A stretch of DNA of 28,977 bases from positions 1 through 28,977 of the forward strand of contig CAAGMI010000343.1 of NCBI GenBank assembly GCA_900771005.1, written 5' to 3'. Shown here piece by piece: positions 8,329 to 16,647 of this stretch (positions within the stretch are counted from its first letter, which is position 1; every line of letters begins with the position of its first letter). The DNA is from Rikenellaceae bacterium (lineage in GTDB: Bacteria; Bacteroidota; Bacteroidia; Bacteroidales; UBA932). The notes under the pieces were generated by a model that saw only the letters and a list, made by a program, of their open reading frames with translations, made no database searches and was not told where the DNA came from. The position numbers and the translations under genes were made by a program.

Positions 8329-8661
8329 ATGAATGACATCTTAAAATTCATGCAAATGGCAGTGGCCGATCAAATTTCGACAGCCGGCGAAACAGTGATT
8401 ATCACACGCCCGTCAAATCGAGACTTCAGCATTACCGTAAGCGCCGTAATTACCAGTCGTGACGGTAGTCTATATGCCGCAGTAGGCGGTTCTGAGTATT
8501 CTGTGACGGGACATGCACTAATTCGTAAATCTGATGTCAATGTCGAGATTAAGCCAGGTGATAATTTACAGCAGGATACCGGCGAAAAGTGGATTATCAC
8601 GAATGCCATTTCATCGTCGAATGATGCCGGGATTAGCTGTGATTTAGTACGAAAACAGTAA
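8329..8661 (+). CDS. Putative head-tail attachment protein (gpFII-like)
   Basis: 110 residues, predicted beta-rich. Size, position after capsid and before a tail-completion candidate, and the pattern (SVTGHALIRKSDVN, then IKPGDNLQQDTGEKWIITNA) suit the small barrel proteins such as lambda gpFII that build the head-tail interface. The stop codon is immediately followed by the ATG of the next gene, so the two are co-translated. No diagnostic residue is visible, so the family name is tentative. Confidence 0.45.
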   Translation: MNDILKFMQMAVADQISTAGETVIITRPSNRDFSITVSAVITSRDGSLYAAVGGSEYSVTGHALIRKSDVNVEIKPGDNLQQDTGEKWIITNAISSSNDAGISCDLVRKQ

Positions 8662-9534
8662 ATGGCCACTAAGATTCAAACAGCCGGCGGTGTCATTACC
8701 GTCGATAGTAAGGTTGAGGTAAACGAGAAGGCTATCTCCGACGTCATTAGGGGACTGGCCCAGGGCGCAATGCGCCACGTTGTTCAGACTATTGCCAACA
8801 GGATTGTATCAAGGACATTACCGAATACACCTAAGTCCGGCAAGAATCCAGGCAAGAAAAATATAAATTCATTAAGACGACGAATTGCCACAAACTTTAG
8901 CCTGGAAGAACCTTTAAGGGCATTACCGAACAATGAAGGTAAACCGATTTGGAGCGAGGCGCAAGGTTATACCGCGTTGCCAGTAGTCGTAGAGATGAAA
9001 CACAGGGGACGACCGGGAAAAGGACGTAAACTCTGTAAACCCGACAGGATACAAAACGCTGCCGAGACACTTAATCATATTCTGGCAAACACCGAACTCC
9101 GACGCTACAAATCGGCTGTCGTTCGTAAGAAGAAAAAAGGCTCAAACTTCGTTTGGACTACGAAGACTTATTTGAAGCAGGCGATGAAGAAGATTCAGGA
9201 ACGAGCAGGTAACAACATTTTCGGCTGGTCTGCGCTTGCGGATATCTCTGGTGCAGCAGGAGTAAAGAGGGCAATACAAAACAACGGACGATATGACACA
9301 CCAGGCGGTTCTGCAGACTTCAAACCGTCTACATTTAGGAGTATTGACGAGATTCGACTTAGTGCGAAGAATAATAATACACCAAAGGAAGCCGCTGATT
9401 ATCAGCAGCGTGTCATCGACAGCCAAGTACCTCAATGGGTGAAGTCTGCCATAGAGAACGAACTGAAATATGCTAAACCGCACAAGTTGGTAAAAGGGCT
9501 TAGTATCCCGTCGGACGTCAAGGTAACGTTTTAG
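8662..9534 (+). CDS. Putative tail completion protein (gpZ / HK97 gp10-like)
   Basis: 290 residues, basic, with a helical start (KAISDVIRGLAQGAMRHVVQTIANRIVSRTLPNTP) typical of minor tail proteins of the gpZ/gp10 type, which join the completed tail to the head. It starts directly at the stop of the preceding gene. The middle part is unusually rich in lysine and arginine (residues about 110-175). TAG is the stop codon. Longer than lambda gpZ (192 residues), so it may carry an extra domain. Confidence 0.5.
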   Translation: MATKIQTAGGVITVDSKVEVNEKAISDVIRGLAQGAMRHVVQTIANRIVSRTLPNTPKSGKNPGKKNINSLRRRIATNFSLEEPLRALPNNEGKPIWSEAQGYTALPVVVEMKHRGRPGKGRKLCKPDRIQNAAETLNHILANTELRRYKSAVVRKKKKGSNFVWTTKTYLKQAMKKIQERAGNNIFGWSALADISGAAGVKRAIQNNGRYDTPGGSADFKPSTFRSIDEIRLSAKNNNTPKEAADYQQRVIDSQVPQWVKSAIENELKYAKPHKLVKGLSIPSDVKVTF

Positions 9535-9546
9535 AAAAAGTTTGCA

Positions 9547-9592
9547 GGAAACATGCTCAGTCTTTAGCTGAGTAGAGGTTCACTTCCTTTTT
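9547..9592 (+). terminator. Weak nested hairpin
   Basis: CTCAG (9556-9560) and CTGAG (9568-9572) form an inner stem; outer AGGAA and TTCCT can also pair, and TTTTT follows. It ends the 8329-9534 unit and overlaps the leader of the next gene. Weak. Confidence 0.3.
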
Positions 9593-9613
9593 CACCTTTA
9601 AGTTAGAAGATTC

Positions 9614-10033
9614 ATGGAAACGACTCAAAGCTTGGCCGGCAAATTCGCCGAAAACTTAACACAATTGCAACCGGAAGGTGCCGTAGTCAACTGGGACATA
9701 CGAGGAGACCTCGGCGACATGCAGTTGTACGACAGGACACTAATAGCAATCGTCTCGTTCACAACGTCTACCGAGGAAATTTACGGCAACCGTACTCAAC
9801 GTCTCAGTGGGACGATTACCGGACAGATAAGCGCCGAACAGCTGACAAACGATGATATTAACATGGCGCTTGACGAGCTACAGGAGGTAACCTTCGAGTA
9901 TTTCGGCGGACTGAGGTATACAGAAGTAGGCGATGCAGTAGTATTACAGGCGACATGTGACACGATTCTTACTGAACCAAAGCAGGGATACTATAATTTC
10001 TACATTCCGCTTGACGTCGTTGTACAGTTTTAA
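9614..10033 (+). CDS. Putative tail terminator / minor tail protein
   Basis: 139 residues. Helix (SLAGKFAENLTQLQPEG) followed by strands with a helix near residues 78-90 (TNDDINMALDELQEVTF) and closing strands ending in YNFYIPLDVVVQF. This alpha/beta pattern, the length and the place after the gpZ-like gene match tail terminators such as lambda gpU, which cap the tail tube. No signature motif is visible, so this is by order and shape. Confidence 0.42.
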   Translation: METTQSLAGKFAENLTQLQPEGAVVNWDIRGDLGDMQLYDRTLIAIVSFTTSTEEIYGNRTQRLSGTITGQISAEQLTNDDINMALDELQEVTFEYFGGLRYTEVGDAVVLQATCDTILTEPKQGYYNFYIPLDVVVQF

Positions 10034-10063
10034 GTTCAATTTTAATTTTTTACTAGTAAAATT

Positions 10064-10966
10064 ATGGAAATTAACACTTTAAAAGGATTTACTTATGTGG
10101 CGACTGCAAAAACCGATGCCACTATTACAGACGACAATGGACTCAACTTGGTCGTAAAGGCAGGCGAGCAAGGAACTTTTATTGCCACGGCTGACAAAGT
10201 TAGCGTAACAGGAACTGCCACTATTACTCAGACCCGAAATTTTAAGGGAGCCCTTGCCTTGAATGCAGGCGGAGGTGAGGGCGAGACTATCCAGCCTGGT
10301 GAGGTTGTTATCGGGGGAAGCCAAGGCAGCTATTCCTGGGTTAACTTGAACGAGGTGAGTATGCTGCCGTTTGCTCTGCCAGCCCACATTCCAGAGGGCG
10401 TGACCCTTGAGCAATTGACCACCGTCCGCGCGCAGCCTCCCTTCATCTGTGGATATGTTGAGGCATTCCGTGGCCTAGAGGACTGCGAACTGCCGTCCAG
10501 CATAAACCTCAATAATCTCTTTGAAGCGGAGCAGGGATTTTATGGCAACGGGTACATCAAGCGCATCAACGCCTCGGACGGCTTGTTTGGACAAAACAAC
10601 AACATCGTGGCCAACTATATGTTTACCGATTGTTATAATTTGGAATCGTTTGAAGGCGACTTGTCAATGTTGGGCTATGCAGATTATATGTTCTACCAAT
10701 GTCGCAAGCTGAAACATTTCCGCACGACCGCACCCGTCAACAACCTCTATAGTGCACAAGAGATGTTCTATGGTTGTGTGTTGGATTGGCCGAGCCTTCA
10801 GAACATCGCAAACATGTTCATGCGCGCGGCGGGCGGCAGCCCCTACATCACAATCGGTTATGACGCTAATTCGGTCACTCAGGCGCAAGCCAACACGATA
10901 GCGACGCTTTTGAACGGCAAGGGATGGAATGTGACGATGCAGAGAAATTACTCATATGACAACTAA
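10064..10966 (+). CDS. BspA/LRR-like tail or adhesin protein
   Basis: 300 residues. The N-terminus (residues 1-65, TDATITDDNGLNLVVKAGEQ) looks like small beta structure; a glycine-rich linker follows (residues 68-90). Residues 184-245 carry BspA/DUF285-like leucine-rich repeats with the phrase YMFTDCYNLESF, YMFYQCRKLKHF, EMFYGC. The final segment (residues 238-293: LDWPSLQNIA, then ITIGYDA, then KGWNVTM) is a module shared with three other proteins in the window. Such proteins bind surfaces or glycans, so a receptor-binding role is inferred. GC content appears higher than in flanking genes. The next gene overlaps by 11 bases. Confidence 0.65.
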   Translation: MEINTLKGFTYVATAKTDATITDDNGLNLVVKAGEQGTFIATADKVSVTGTATITQTRNFKGALALNAGGGEGETIQPGEVVIGGSQGSYSWVNLNEVSMLPFALPAHIPEGVTLEQLTTVRAQPPFICGYVEAFRGLEDCELPSSINLNNLFEAEQGFYGNGYIKRINASDGLFGQNNNIVANYMFTDCYNLESFEGDLSMLGYADYMFYQCRKLKHFRTTAPVNNLYSAQEMFYGCVLDWPSLQNIANMFMRAAGGSPYITIGYDANSVTQAQANTIATLLNGKGWNVTMQRNYSYDN

Positions 10967-11267
10967 TATGACTGAAAACTTATCAATACAAGCCGTTGAG
11001 GGCGAGCAGGTGCGAATCAATATCGTATTCGACGCGACATTGGACCCTACTGCTTTCCAGGTATACGGAGGTAATACAACCTGCCCGCATACACCTGTGC
11101 AGTTCACTTCGAGCATTGCCGGTCAGACGGTTACGCTGACCAGCAACGTATTGCCCTACATTTGCCAGCCATTACCCTTCCAGATATTCGTGAAGCGCCT
11201 GGCAGATGGAGCAGAGTGGGTGCCTGTGACCGGTTCAATCAAAACAGCAAGGAGGTTGGTAAAATGA
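10956..11267 (+). CDS. Small beta-sandwich protein in LRR operon
   Basis: 103 residues, unrecognised. Alternating strands (VRINIVFDATLDPTAFQVYG, QTVTLTSNVLPYI, PFQIFVKRL) suggest a compact Ig-like or baseplate-upper-protein-like sandwich. It overlaps the previous LRR gene at the 5' end and the next LRR gene at the 3' end (ATGA), so all three are made together and probably act in one complex. An in-frame ATG at 10968, just past the upstream stop, is an alternative start. Confidence 0.55.
   Translation: MTTNMTENLSIQAVEGEQVRINIVFDATLDPTAFQVYGGNTTCPHTPVQFTSSIAGQTVTLTSNVLPYICQPLPFQIFVKRLADGAEWVPVTGSIKTARRLVK
11251..11255 (+). promoter_or_regulatory. Shine-Dalgarno sequence (GGAGG)
   Basis: GGAGG lies 8 bases before ATG 11264 and decides that start against an open frame reaching back to 11162. 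It is one of the few Shine-Dalgarno sites in the window. Confidence 0.55.
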
Positions 11268-12385
11268 GTGACATACACCCTCAGAATGTGGTTAATTTCA
11301 CTGCCGGGTATGTAGACGGCGAGATAAAGTTCGGACCATACAAACAGGAGGAGGTTCCACCAGCGTATGGCGAGCTGCGTTGGTACGGCAGGGATGGGCA
11401 GTATACATCGCTGACTGTTTCCACCGGCCAGCTGTATGCGTTCGGCAGCAATGGCACATTCCTTCCGCTCCGCAACTTGAATACATCTGCAACGCTTACC
11501 AACTGTTTCCGCAGCTGGAGTGACTTTACTGTTCCACAGGGTATCAATTTTGCCGCGTGTACAAATTCAGGCTACATGTTCTATGAGTGCCAGAGGTTTG
11601 TTATCCCGGAGCAGGAGGTGCTGTTCCCTAAGGTGACATCGGCAAGTTACATGTTCGCCTATGCCCAAAGCTCGGTTATACCCAAGTTCTCAACTGCCAA
11701 GCTGCAAACTGCTACCTACATGTTTCAAAATGCGAAAAACCTGGAGGTAAAGGGTATAGACTTCCAGTATGTAGCGAATGCAAGTTATATGTTTTCTGGC
11801 AGCAACAACGTGAGACTCCCAGCTGGTACTGTATTGAAGCCGTCAACTGCTGATTATTGCTTCAACGGTTCAACATTCGCATTCCCGAAGGACATGATTT
11901 TCGAGCCTACAGGCAGTGCCCAATGGCTGTTCGCTCAATCTACCCGAATCACGCAGTGGCCAGATAACATTACATTGTCCAAGGCTACCAACCTGTTCAC
12001 GCTGTTCCACGAAAATACAGCAAACCTTATTGCCGGTGTTCCAGATACCTTGACATGCGAGAGTGCGACCAACTGCGAATACATGTTCAACAACTGCAGA
12101 CCGTATGACCAGGCTACAGGCAAGTATCAGAGGTTGCAGCATTTACCAAGCGCGTTGAACCTCAAGAAGGCCACCTCGCTTTATCAGTTCGCGACAGGGT
12201 GTGCCTTAGACCTGGATTCGCTTCAACGCCTGGCCAATATGCTTCCGACTTACACGAGCGGCACGCATAATTGCACGCTTGGGATTAACAAGGAAATTCA
12301 GACTGACCCTGACGTAGCTACAGCCATTGCAGCAATACGCGCAAAGGGATGGACGGTATCCGTAACTTTTAACGCTTTACTTTAA
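11264..12385 (+). CDS. BspA/LRR-like repeat protein, likely tail fibre
   Basis: 373 residues. After a 90-residue N-terminal part comes a run of about nine 20-25-residue repeats, each centred on a hydrophobic YMF-type phrase (SGYMFYEC, ASYMFAYA, ATYMFQNA, ASYMFSGS, ADYCFNGS, CEYMFNNC). These are the repeats of BspA-type leucine-rich surface proteins. The last 60 residues (CALDLDSLQRLANML, then TLGI, then AKGWTVSVTFN) are the shared C-terminal module. Start chosen at 11264 because of GGAGG and the ATGA overlap with the gene before. Such arrays bind host surface molecules, so receptor recognition is the likely job. Confidence 0.7.
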   Translation: MSDIHPQNVVNFTAGYVDGEIKFGPYKQEEVPPAYGELRWYGRDGQYTSLTVSTGQLYAFGSNGTFLPLRNLNTSATLTNCFRSWSDFTVPQGINFAACTNSGYMFYECQRFVIPEQEVLFPKVTSASYMFAYAQSSVIPKFSTAKLQTATYMFQNAKNLEVKGIDFQYVANASYMFSGSNNVRLPAGTVLKPSTADYCFNGSTFAFPKDMIFEPTGSAQWLFAQSTRITQWPDNITLSKATNLFTLFHENTANLIAGVPDTLTCESATNCEYMFNNCRPYDQATGKYQRLQHLPSALNLKKATSLYQFATGCALDLDSLQRLANMLPTYTSGTHNCTLGINKEIQTDPDVATAIAAIRAKGWTVSVTFNALL

Positions 12386-12400
12386 TTATCAATCACTTAT

Positions 12401-12637
12401 ATGCAAAAGTATTATCAACTTATCGAAATCAGCAAGGAGGAGGCCGAGCTTTACAAGAAACATGAAGTCGACGTCTATAAGAAGTCTCGAAAATATTACA
12501 CGCTATCCTGGGGGCACTCTATCTCTACCCTGGCCGACGACCGTGTGACTATCCTTTACAACACGGAAATCGAGGGCGTCATCGAGGCCGAGGATGAAGA
12601 GGATGCAGTAGAGAAGTTCGGGCTGACGAAGTATTAA
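12401..12637 (+). CDS. Small acidic protein of unknown function
   Basis: 78 residues, not recognised. It begins with ISKEEAELYKKHEVDVYKKS and ends with an acidic stretch (EAEDEEDAVEKFG), predicted alpha/beta. It lies 15 bases after the LRR gene and just before a strong terminator, so it is the last gene of that operon. Confidence 0.6.
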   Translation: MQKYYQLIEISKEEAELYKKHEVDVYKKSRKYYTLSWGHSISTLADDRVTILYNTEIEGVIEAEDEEDAVEKFGLTKY

Positions 12638-12662
12638 TCGAGATTTAACATCAAATTACCAG

Positions 12663-12695
12663 GGAAATAAGCGTAAAAACTTATTTCCTTTTTTT
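12663..12695 (+). terminator. Strong rho-independent terminator
   Basis: GGAAATAAG (12663-12671) and CTTATTTCC (12680-12688) form a perfect 9-bp stem with an 8-base loop, followed by seven T. It closes the LRR operon and merges into the leader of the next gene. Confidence 0.88.
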
Positions 12696-12714
12696 CTTTA
12701 ATTATGGTTCAATT

Positions 12715-13206
12715 ATGCAATTTTCAATACCGCAAGGAATACAGCGAGTAGTATTAGTCTCGAACATCGAGAATATGCCGGTTAAATTTGAATTTCACCC
12801 TGGCGATTTAATCTGTGAATTCAACAAGTCCGTGCACCACAATAAAATTCCGGTTGATTATTCTATCCTTAAGTTTTTGTTTGTTCGCCATAATAGGGAA
12901 AAACATTTCTTTCCTGATAATTTTGAAAAAATCTCGACAACTTGGGACAATATTATCCTCACCTCTCCGCTATACGGGCTGTCAACCGAAAAGTGGTTCA
13001 AAGACTATTACAAGGCAACCGACGGTAAATCACCGACCAGTGGATTTGCAGTGTATAAAATGGTGAGGGAAAGACGACCGAACATGCCTATTATCGGCTT
13101 AGGTTTTAATTTAAAAGATACTTCCACCCCGCACAACCCTATGCATGCCTGGGAATATGAATATCAGATTTACAAGGGTGATAAAAATTTTACTACAGTT
13201 ATATGA
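12715..13206 (+). CDS. Sialyltransferase-like glycosyltransferase (GT29-like)
   Basis: 163 residues. The N-terminus (IQRVVLVSNIENM, then GDLICEFNKS) resembles the first nucleotide-sugar-binding motif of GT29-type sialyltransferases; the C-terminal half has PTSGFAVYKMVRERRPNMPI followed by GLGF and HAWEYE, like their second motif and catalytic histidine-glutamate motif. It would transfer a sugar from a CMP- or similar donor to a glycan. It is short and has no signal peptide or membrane segment. It overlaps the next gene by four bases and lies between tail gene blocks with its own terminator upstream, as expected for a cargo (moron) gene. Assignment rests on motif resemblance only. Confidence 0.45.
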   Translation: MQFSIPQGIQRVVLVSNIENMPVKFEFHPGDLICEFNKSVHHNKIPVDYSILKFLFVRHNREKHFFPDNFEKISTTWDNIILTSPLYGLSTEKWFKDYYKATDGKSPTSGFAVYKMVRERRPNMPIIGLGFNLKDTSTPHNPMHAWEYEYQIYKGDKNFTTVI

Positions 13207-13967
13207 AAAAAGAAGAAAGTATTTTAGGAAGTTCAATCGAAAGTGTAGACCTTGCAGCGCTACTTATTTCTCTAGGTTTCCCGCTTAACGAGGCGTCCGT
13301 AATAGAAGGTAAAAATCTCGACAGTGCCGGCCACGACCCCAAGAAAACAATGTCGTGGAAATTCTGTAATATTTCTACAGATGGCAGGTATACTATTGAC
13401 AAGGTAAAAGAAGGCTGGAAATTACCTAAGAAATTCACGCTTGACGTGCTGCAGCTTAGTCGACTACTGGCCCACAATATGGCTGTTCTGAAAAATGTTG
13501 CAAAACGCCCACAGGGATTGATTTACAGCGACTTCGGCGGTATAGGTATTTTGGCCGATGAGAAGAAGAGCGACGTGGCAAAAGATATTCCGCTGAACAA
13601 CATAGGATTCGGCGGCTGTTCAGATACCGCGGCGAATGCACTTGCAATCACGCTAGGCTGTATCCCGGTTGCCATGTATAAGAGGGGTAATAATCTTTCC
13701 ATGCTGTTCGATTACCGTGAAGGCAAGGTGAATATCGATGACATAAAGAAGATGATTAACGACGACAGGATGCGAGACGAGAATAATAAGAATGCCATTG
13801 CTGTTCTAATCTGTCAATTAGATAATCGTCAAGAAATTTTGGCGAACATAGACAAGTTCCGTAAGAAAGTCAGGCTCATTGCCGATGGCGGCGAGACACA
13901 GGTTCTTTACGACCCGAATAACTTGAGCAGCCGTGATAGGGAACGCATTAGGCGTCATTTTGAATAA
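13203..13967 (+). CDS. Unknown protein coupled to the sialyltransferase-like gene
   Basis: 254 residues, not recognised. The gene starts in an ATGA overlap with the previous one, so the pair is translationally coupled. It has an alpha/beta look: a helical core (FTLDVLQLSRLLAHNMAVLK), a glycine-rich stretch at about residues 114-118 and 134-140 (SDFGGIGIL, GFGGCSDTAANALAITLG), and an ending of charged helix (SSRDRERIRRHFE). No membrane segment or signal is visible. The coupling suggests it works with the glycosyltransferase, for example as a donor- or acceptor-handling partner, but this is inference. Confidence 0.65.
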   Translation: MKKEESILGSSIESVDLAALLISLGFPLNEASVIEGKNLDSAGHDPKKTMSWKFCNISTDGRYTIDKVKEGWKLPKKFTLDVLQLSRLLAHNMAVLKNVAKRPQGLIYSDFGGIGILADEKKSDVAKDIPLNNIGFGGCSDTAANALAITLGCIPVAMYKRGNNLSMLFDYREGKVNIDDIKKMINDDRMRDENNKNAIAVLICQLDNRQEILANIDKFRKKVRLIADGGETQVLYDPNNLSSRDRERIRRHFE

Positions 13968-13994
13968 TTCCTTTTTAACTTAATTATTAGAAAA
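13966..13994 (+). promoter_or_regulatory. Recurrent phage leader before the tape measure gene
   Basis: A 29-base stretch (AATTCCTTTTTAAC followed by TTAATTATTAGAAAA) is identical to the one at 19299-19327 and differs by a few bases from that at 2978-3005. Confidence 0.6.
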
Positions 13995-13996
13995 AC

Positions 13997-15973
13997 ATGA
14001 GTAAAGGAACCGTTGTAGTTTCCGTAGAGGCGAACACAAAGAAAGCGTCAAATAAAATTAAACAGCTGCAAAAAGAACTACAGGGCAGTAAGGCTATCGG
14101 CGAAATAGGAACTAGCCTTAAAGATGTAGGACTTGGCGAAATAGGCGGTAAACTTGGTGCATTATCCAAATTTGCAGGACCGGCTGCTGGGGCGGCTTCT
14201 ATCGCCCTATTTGCAAAGGGCCTTGGTGATATTGCAGATAGAGGCCAAGATGCCGCTCAAACAGCGGAAAAGATGAACACCGCTCTGACTCAGTTATCAC
14301 GTAATTTCGGAGGTACTGGTGCCGGCGTACAGGCTGTGACCAAGGAATTGCAGCTAATGTCGGCAAATGGTGTAAACTCGATGGAGGACATAACTGCCGC
14401 CATGCAGACCCTCACCGTCGCTACAAAGGGTGACGTGGTACAGGCAGGTGAGATGGTTAAGTCTTATAACGACATTGCGGCAGGTACAGGTATGACCGTA
14501 TCTGCACTCGCAGAGATGACTGCCAAGATAATGGAAAACGGCGTCGAACAGAGAGACCTAAACAAGCTTGCACGCCAGGGTATACCTATCTATGAGGCAC
14601 TAGGTTCAGCTATGGGAATCACTGCTGATGAAGCAAAGTCAGCTGCCAAGGAAGGTAAACTTGGCATTGAGGAGTGGAGCAAGGCTGTAGATGAGCTAGG
14701 AAAGAAATATGCCGGATTGTCGGCAGCAATAAGTTCACAGACTCTGAAAGGTGCTCAAGATACTTATGCCGCAATGCGTTCAATGCAAAATCAGCCTGCG
14801 GCAGAAGCCCGTAACCAGGAAATGATTAACGGGTTGAATAAGCTGAGTGCTGCCATGGAGGAATCACTTAATGACCCCGACAAACAGGCAAGGTTGCAAA
14901 TGGAGGGCAAGCTGGCCGGCAGTATCGACCTGCTCACAATGCGACTAAAGGAATTTGCTACTGATTTACCTGCAACGTTTGCATCTATGATGGTAGGAGT
15001 TGGAGACCTTCTAGTGCCTGGTGCTGCTGCAAATAGAAGAAAATACCTTGAAGAGTCAGCCGCATTCATTCCTAATCTTGCAGGAGACCCGAGAAACCTT
15101 GAGGCATTTAATGTGGGTAAAACAGCTGCTGATATTAGTGGACTATTAAAGGAGACTGAAGCTGCACTGAAAATGTTCCCAGAAAACGCTCGTTTGTTGG
15201 AGCAGGCATCAAATCTTCAAATGGCACTTGCCATGAAACAAGAAGAGGAGGCAAAGGCTAAAGCTGAGTCTGATAAGGCTGCCGCTGAGGAAGCGGCAAT
15301 GAAAGCGGGTAAGGATGCTGCCGAAACATATAGCAAGATGTTACTTGAAGATGCAAAACGTTCAGGTAATGCAGAGGAAATGCTCAAGGCTTACTTTGGT
15401 GTGGACACGTTAAAGGGGACGGTTGAGGAATATATTGCCGGCATTAAGCCGCTTGAAAATATGCTCAAGTCTGGATTGGGTACTCCTGAAATGGTTGAGC
15501 AGCTCAAGTTTCTCATGTCGGTACAGGAAGTCTATATTAAACAGCTCGAGCAAGAGGCTGATGCAAAAAAGCGAGCCGCCGAAGAAGATGCCAAATTCGA
15601 ACAGGACTTAGAAAAGCTAAGGCTAGAAGGAAAGGCCAATATAGGCAGGGACATCACAAAGGAACAGGAAAACCTGAACTCAATAACCGCCCAATTGCAG
15701 CAACTTCAAAACGCACGCTCTATTGTAAGAGGAGAGGAAGCACACGGAATTTACCGTGAAAAATGGGGTAGTCTTAATGTCAGCGAAATGGAGTCCAAGG
15801 AAGCCGAGCTAATAAAACAACAGCAGCAGTCCAACCAGAAACTCAAGGAACTAAAGGAAGCCTATGACAATTGGGATAAAAACTGGGCAGAGGCACGTGA
15901 ACAGTATGTGCCGGTGGCAAATAAATTGCTCAATGGTGTAATCAGGGTGAAAGGTACTGCTCTGACTAGTTAA
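13997..15973 (+). CDS. Tape measure protein
   Basis: 658 residues, mostly helical. Residues 55-80 form a hydrophobic Gly/Ala-rich segment (SKFAGPAAGAASIALFAKGL). Residues about 160-262 hold the classic tape-measure N-domain: SALAEMTAKIMENGVEQRDL, then ARQGIPIYEALG, then SQTLKGAQDTYAAM. A second hydrophobic segment is near 326-342. The C-terminal third is coiled coil (AKAESDKAAAEEAAMKAG and later EKLRLEGKANIG). At about 0.15 nm per residue, the tail would be roughly 100 nm long (inference). It implies a long non-contractile or contractile tail; no sheath gene is seen. It lies upstream, not downstream, of the tail assembly chaperone. Confidence 0.9.
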   Translation: MSKGTVVVSVEANTKKASNKIKQLQKELQGSKAIGEIGTSLKDVGLGEIGGKLGALSKFAGPAAGAASIALFAKGLGDIADRGQDAAQTAEKMNTALTQLSRNFGGTGAGVQAVTKELQLMSANGVNSMEDITAAMQTLTVATKGDVVQAGEMVKSYNDIAAGTGMTVSALAEMTAKIMENGVEQRDLNKLARQGIPIYEALGSAMGITADEAKSAAKEGKLGIEEWSKAVDELGKKYAGLSAAISSQTLKGAQDTYAAMRSMQNQPAAEARNQEMINGLNKLSAAMEESLNDPDKQARLQMEGKLAGSIDLLTMRLKEFATDLPATFASMMVGVGDLLVPGAAANRRKYLEESAAFIPNLAGDPRNLEAFNVGKTAADISGLLKETEAALKMFPENARLLEQASNLQMALAMKQEEEAKAKAESDKAAAEEAAMKAGKDAAETYSKMLLEDAKRSGNAEEMLKAYFGVDTLKGTVEEYIAGIKPLENMLKSGLGTPEMVEQLKFLMSVQEVYIKQLEQEADAKKRAAEEDAKFEQDLEKLRLEGKANIGRDITKEQENLNSITAQLQQLQNARSIVRGEEAHGIYREKWGSLNVSEMESKEAELIKQQQQSNQKLKELKEAYDNWDKNWAEAREQYVPVANKLLNGVIRVKGTALTS

Positions 15974-15997
15974 TTTCCCTTTTAAATTCAATATAAA

Positions 15998-16402
15998 ATG
16001 GACCGTTCAATTATTCAAAATGAAATGACATTGCCGGAAATTCCGGTTAAGCTGCAGAAAATGCGTAAGGTGAGCATTGGCTCATTGGCAATCCTGGAAC
16101 GACTCGGTAATCCACTAGTTGCCACTATCATAGGTGTAGGCGATGCGAAGTTTACCGACAGTATCGAGGACCTTCTAGAATTGTTCTATGTTCATTCTGT
16201 TGACGACGAGGCATACTATGACATTGTTAACAACATCGACAATCCGGAAGAAATCAAACGTCAATCAATTCTGTGGGGAAGTAATATGGGCATCTCCGAT
16301 ATCGCCAAGAACTTGGCAGAGCTAATGAAGCAAAGCGAGCTCGTACAGGGCAGCATGGTAGAATCAGTCAAGACGAACGCCAAAGGAAGAAAAAACGAAT
16401 AA
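15998..16402 (+). CDS. Tail assembly chaperone (gpG-like), upstream frame
   Basis: 134 residues. The core MRKVSIGSLAILERLGNPLVATIIG followed by an acidic helical region (SIEDLLELFYVHSVDD) matches the general pattern of the first tail assembly chaperone of siphoviruses, which coats the tape measure protein during tail building. Near the end the codons AAA AAC are preceded by A, giving the slippery heptamer A AAA AAC at 16390-16396, six bases before the TAA stop. A -1 slip there enters the frame of the downstream short gene. Confidence 0.75.
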   Translation: MDRSIIQNEMTLPEIPVKLQKMRKVSIGSLAILERLGNPLVATIIGVGDAKFTDSIEDLLELFYVHSVDDEAYYDIVNNIDNPEEIKRQSILWGSNMGISDIAKNLAELMKQSELVQGSMVESVKTNAKGRKNE

Positions 16403-16605
16403 ACCAGTCATTCTTGACGTGGGTACTTTGCCTAGTGGCAAACGAGACTGGCTGGGAATTAAACTACATTAAAAACCTGCCTTTGTTCCAAGTTCTGCAA
16501 TATCTCGCATTTACATTGAATTGGCAGGGTAACGAGATTAAATGGAAAAACAGGGACAAAGCTAGTAAGCGAAAGCTAGACAAAATATTAGGAATAGCGG
16601 GATGA
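15998..16605 (+). CDS. Tail assembly chaperone, -1 frameshift product (gpGT-like)
   Basis: Read in frame from 15998 through AAC at 16394-16396, then in the -1 frame from 16396 to the TGA at 16603-16605. This gives 133 plus 69 residues, about 202. The extension (SFLTWVLCLVANETGWELNY, later LPLFQVLQYLAF) resembles the T domain of lambda gpGT, which recruits tail tube subunits to the chaperone-coated tape measure. The -1 frame is open from 16285 and has no ATG of its own before 16414, where only TTG is available, so frameshifting is the simplest way to express it. Frequency of slippage is unknown. Confidence 0.72.
16390..16396 (+). promoter_or_regulatory. Programmed -1 frameshift slippery site A AAA AAC
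   Basis: The heptamer follows the X XXY YYZ rule in the register of the upstream frame and sits six bases before its stop, inside a chaperone gene where such sites are conserved in phages. Confidence 0.75.
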
Positions 16606-16630
16606 CCAATAGTCATCCCCTTTCCTTTTT
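16599..16630 (+). terminator. Strong rho-independent terminator
   Basis: GGGATGAC (16599-16606) and GTCATCCC (16612-16619) form a perfect 8-bp stem with loop CAATA, followed by CTTTCCTTTTT. The stem contains the TGA stop of the frameshift product, and the T-rich tail is the beginning of the next gene's leader. Confidence 0.88.
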
Positions 16631-16647
16631 CCGGTAATTATTAGAAA
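16621..16647 (+). promoter_or_regulatory. Recurrent phage leader merged with a terminator tail
   Basis: TTTCCTTTTT then GGTAATTATTAGAAA before ATG 16648. The T-rich part also serves the terminator at 16599-16630. Confidence 0.5.

Noticed and set aside
16414..16605. Independent 63-residue gene from TTG
   Set aside because: A -1 frameshift from the upstream chaperone explains it better: open frame overlap, slippery site and no proper start.
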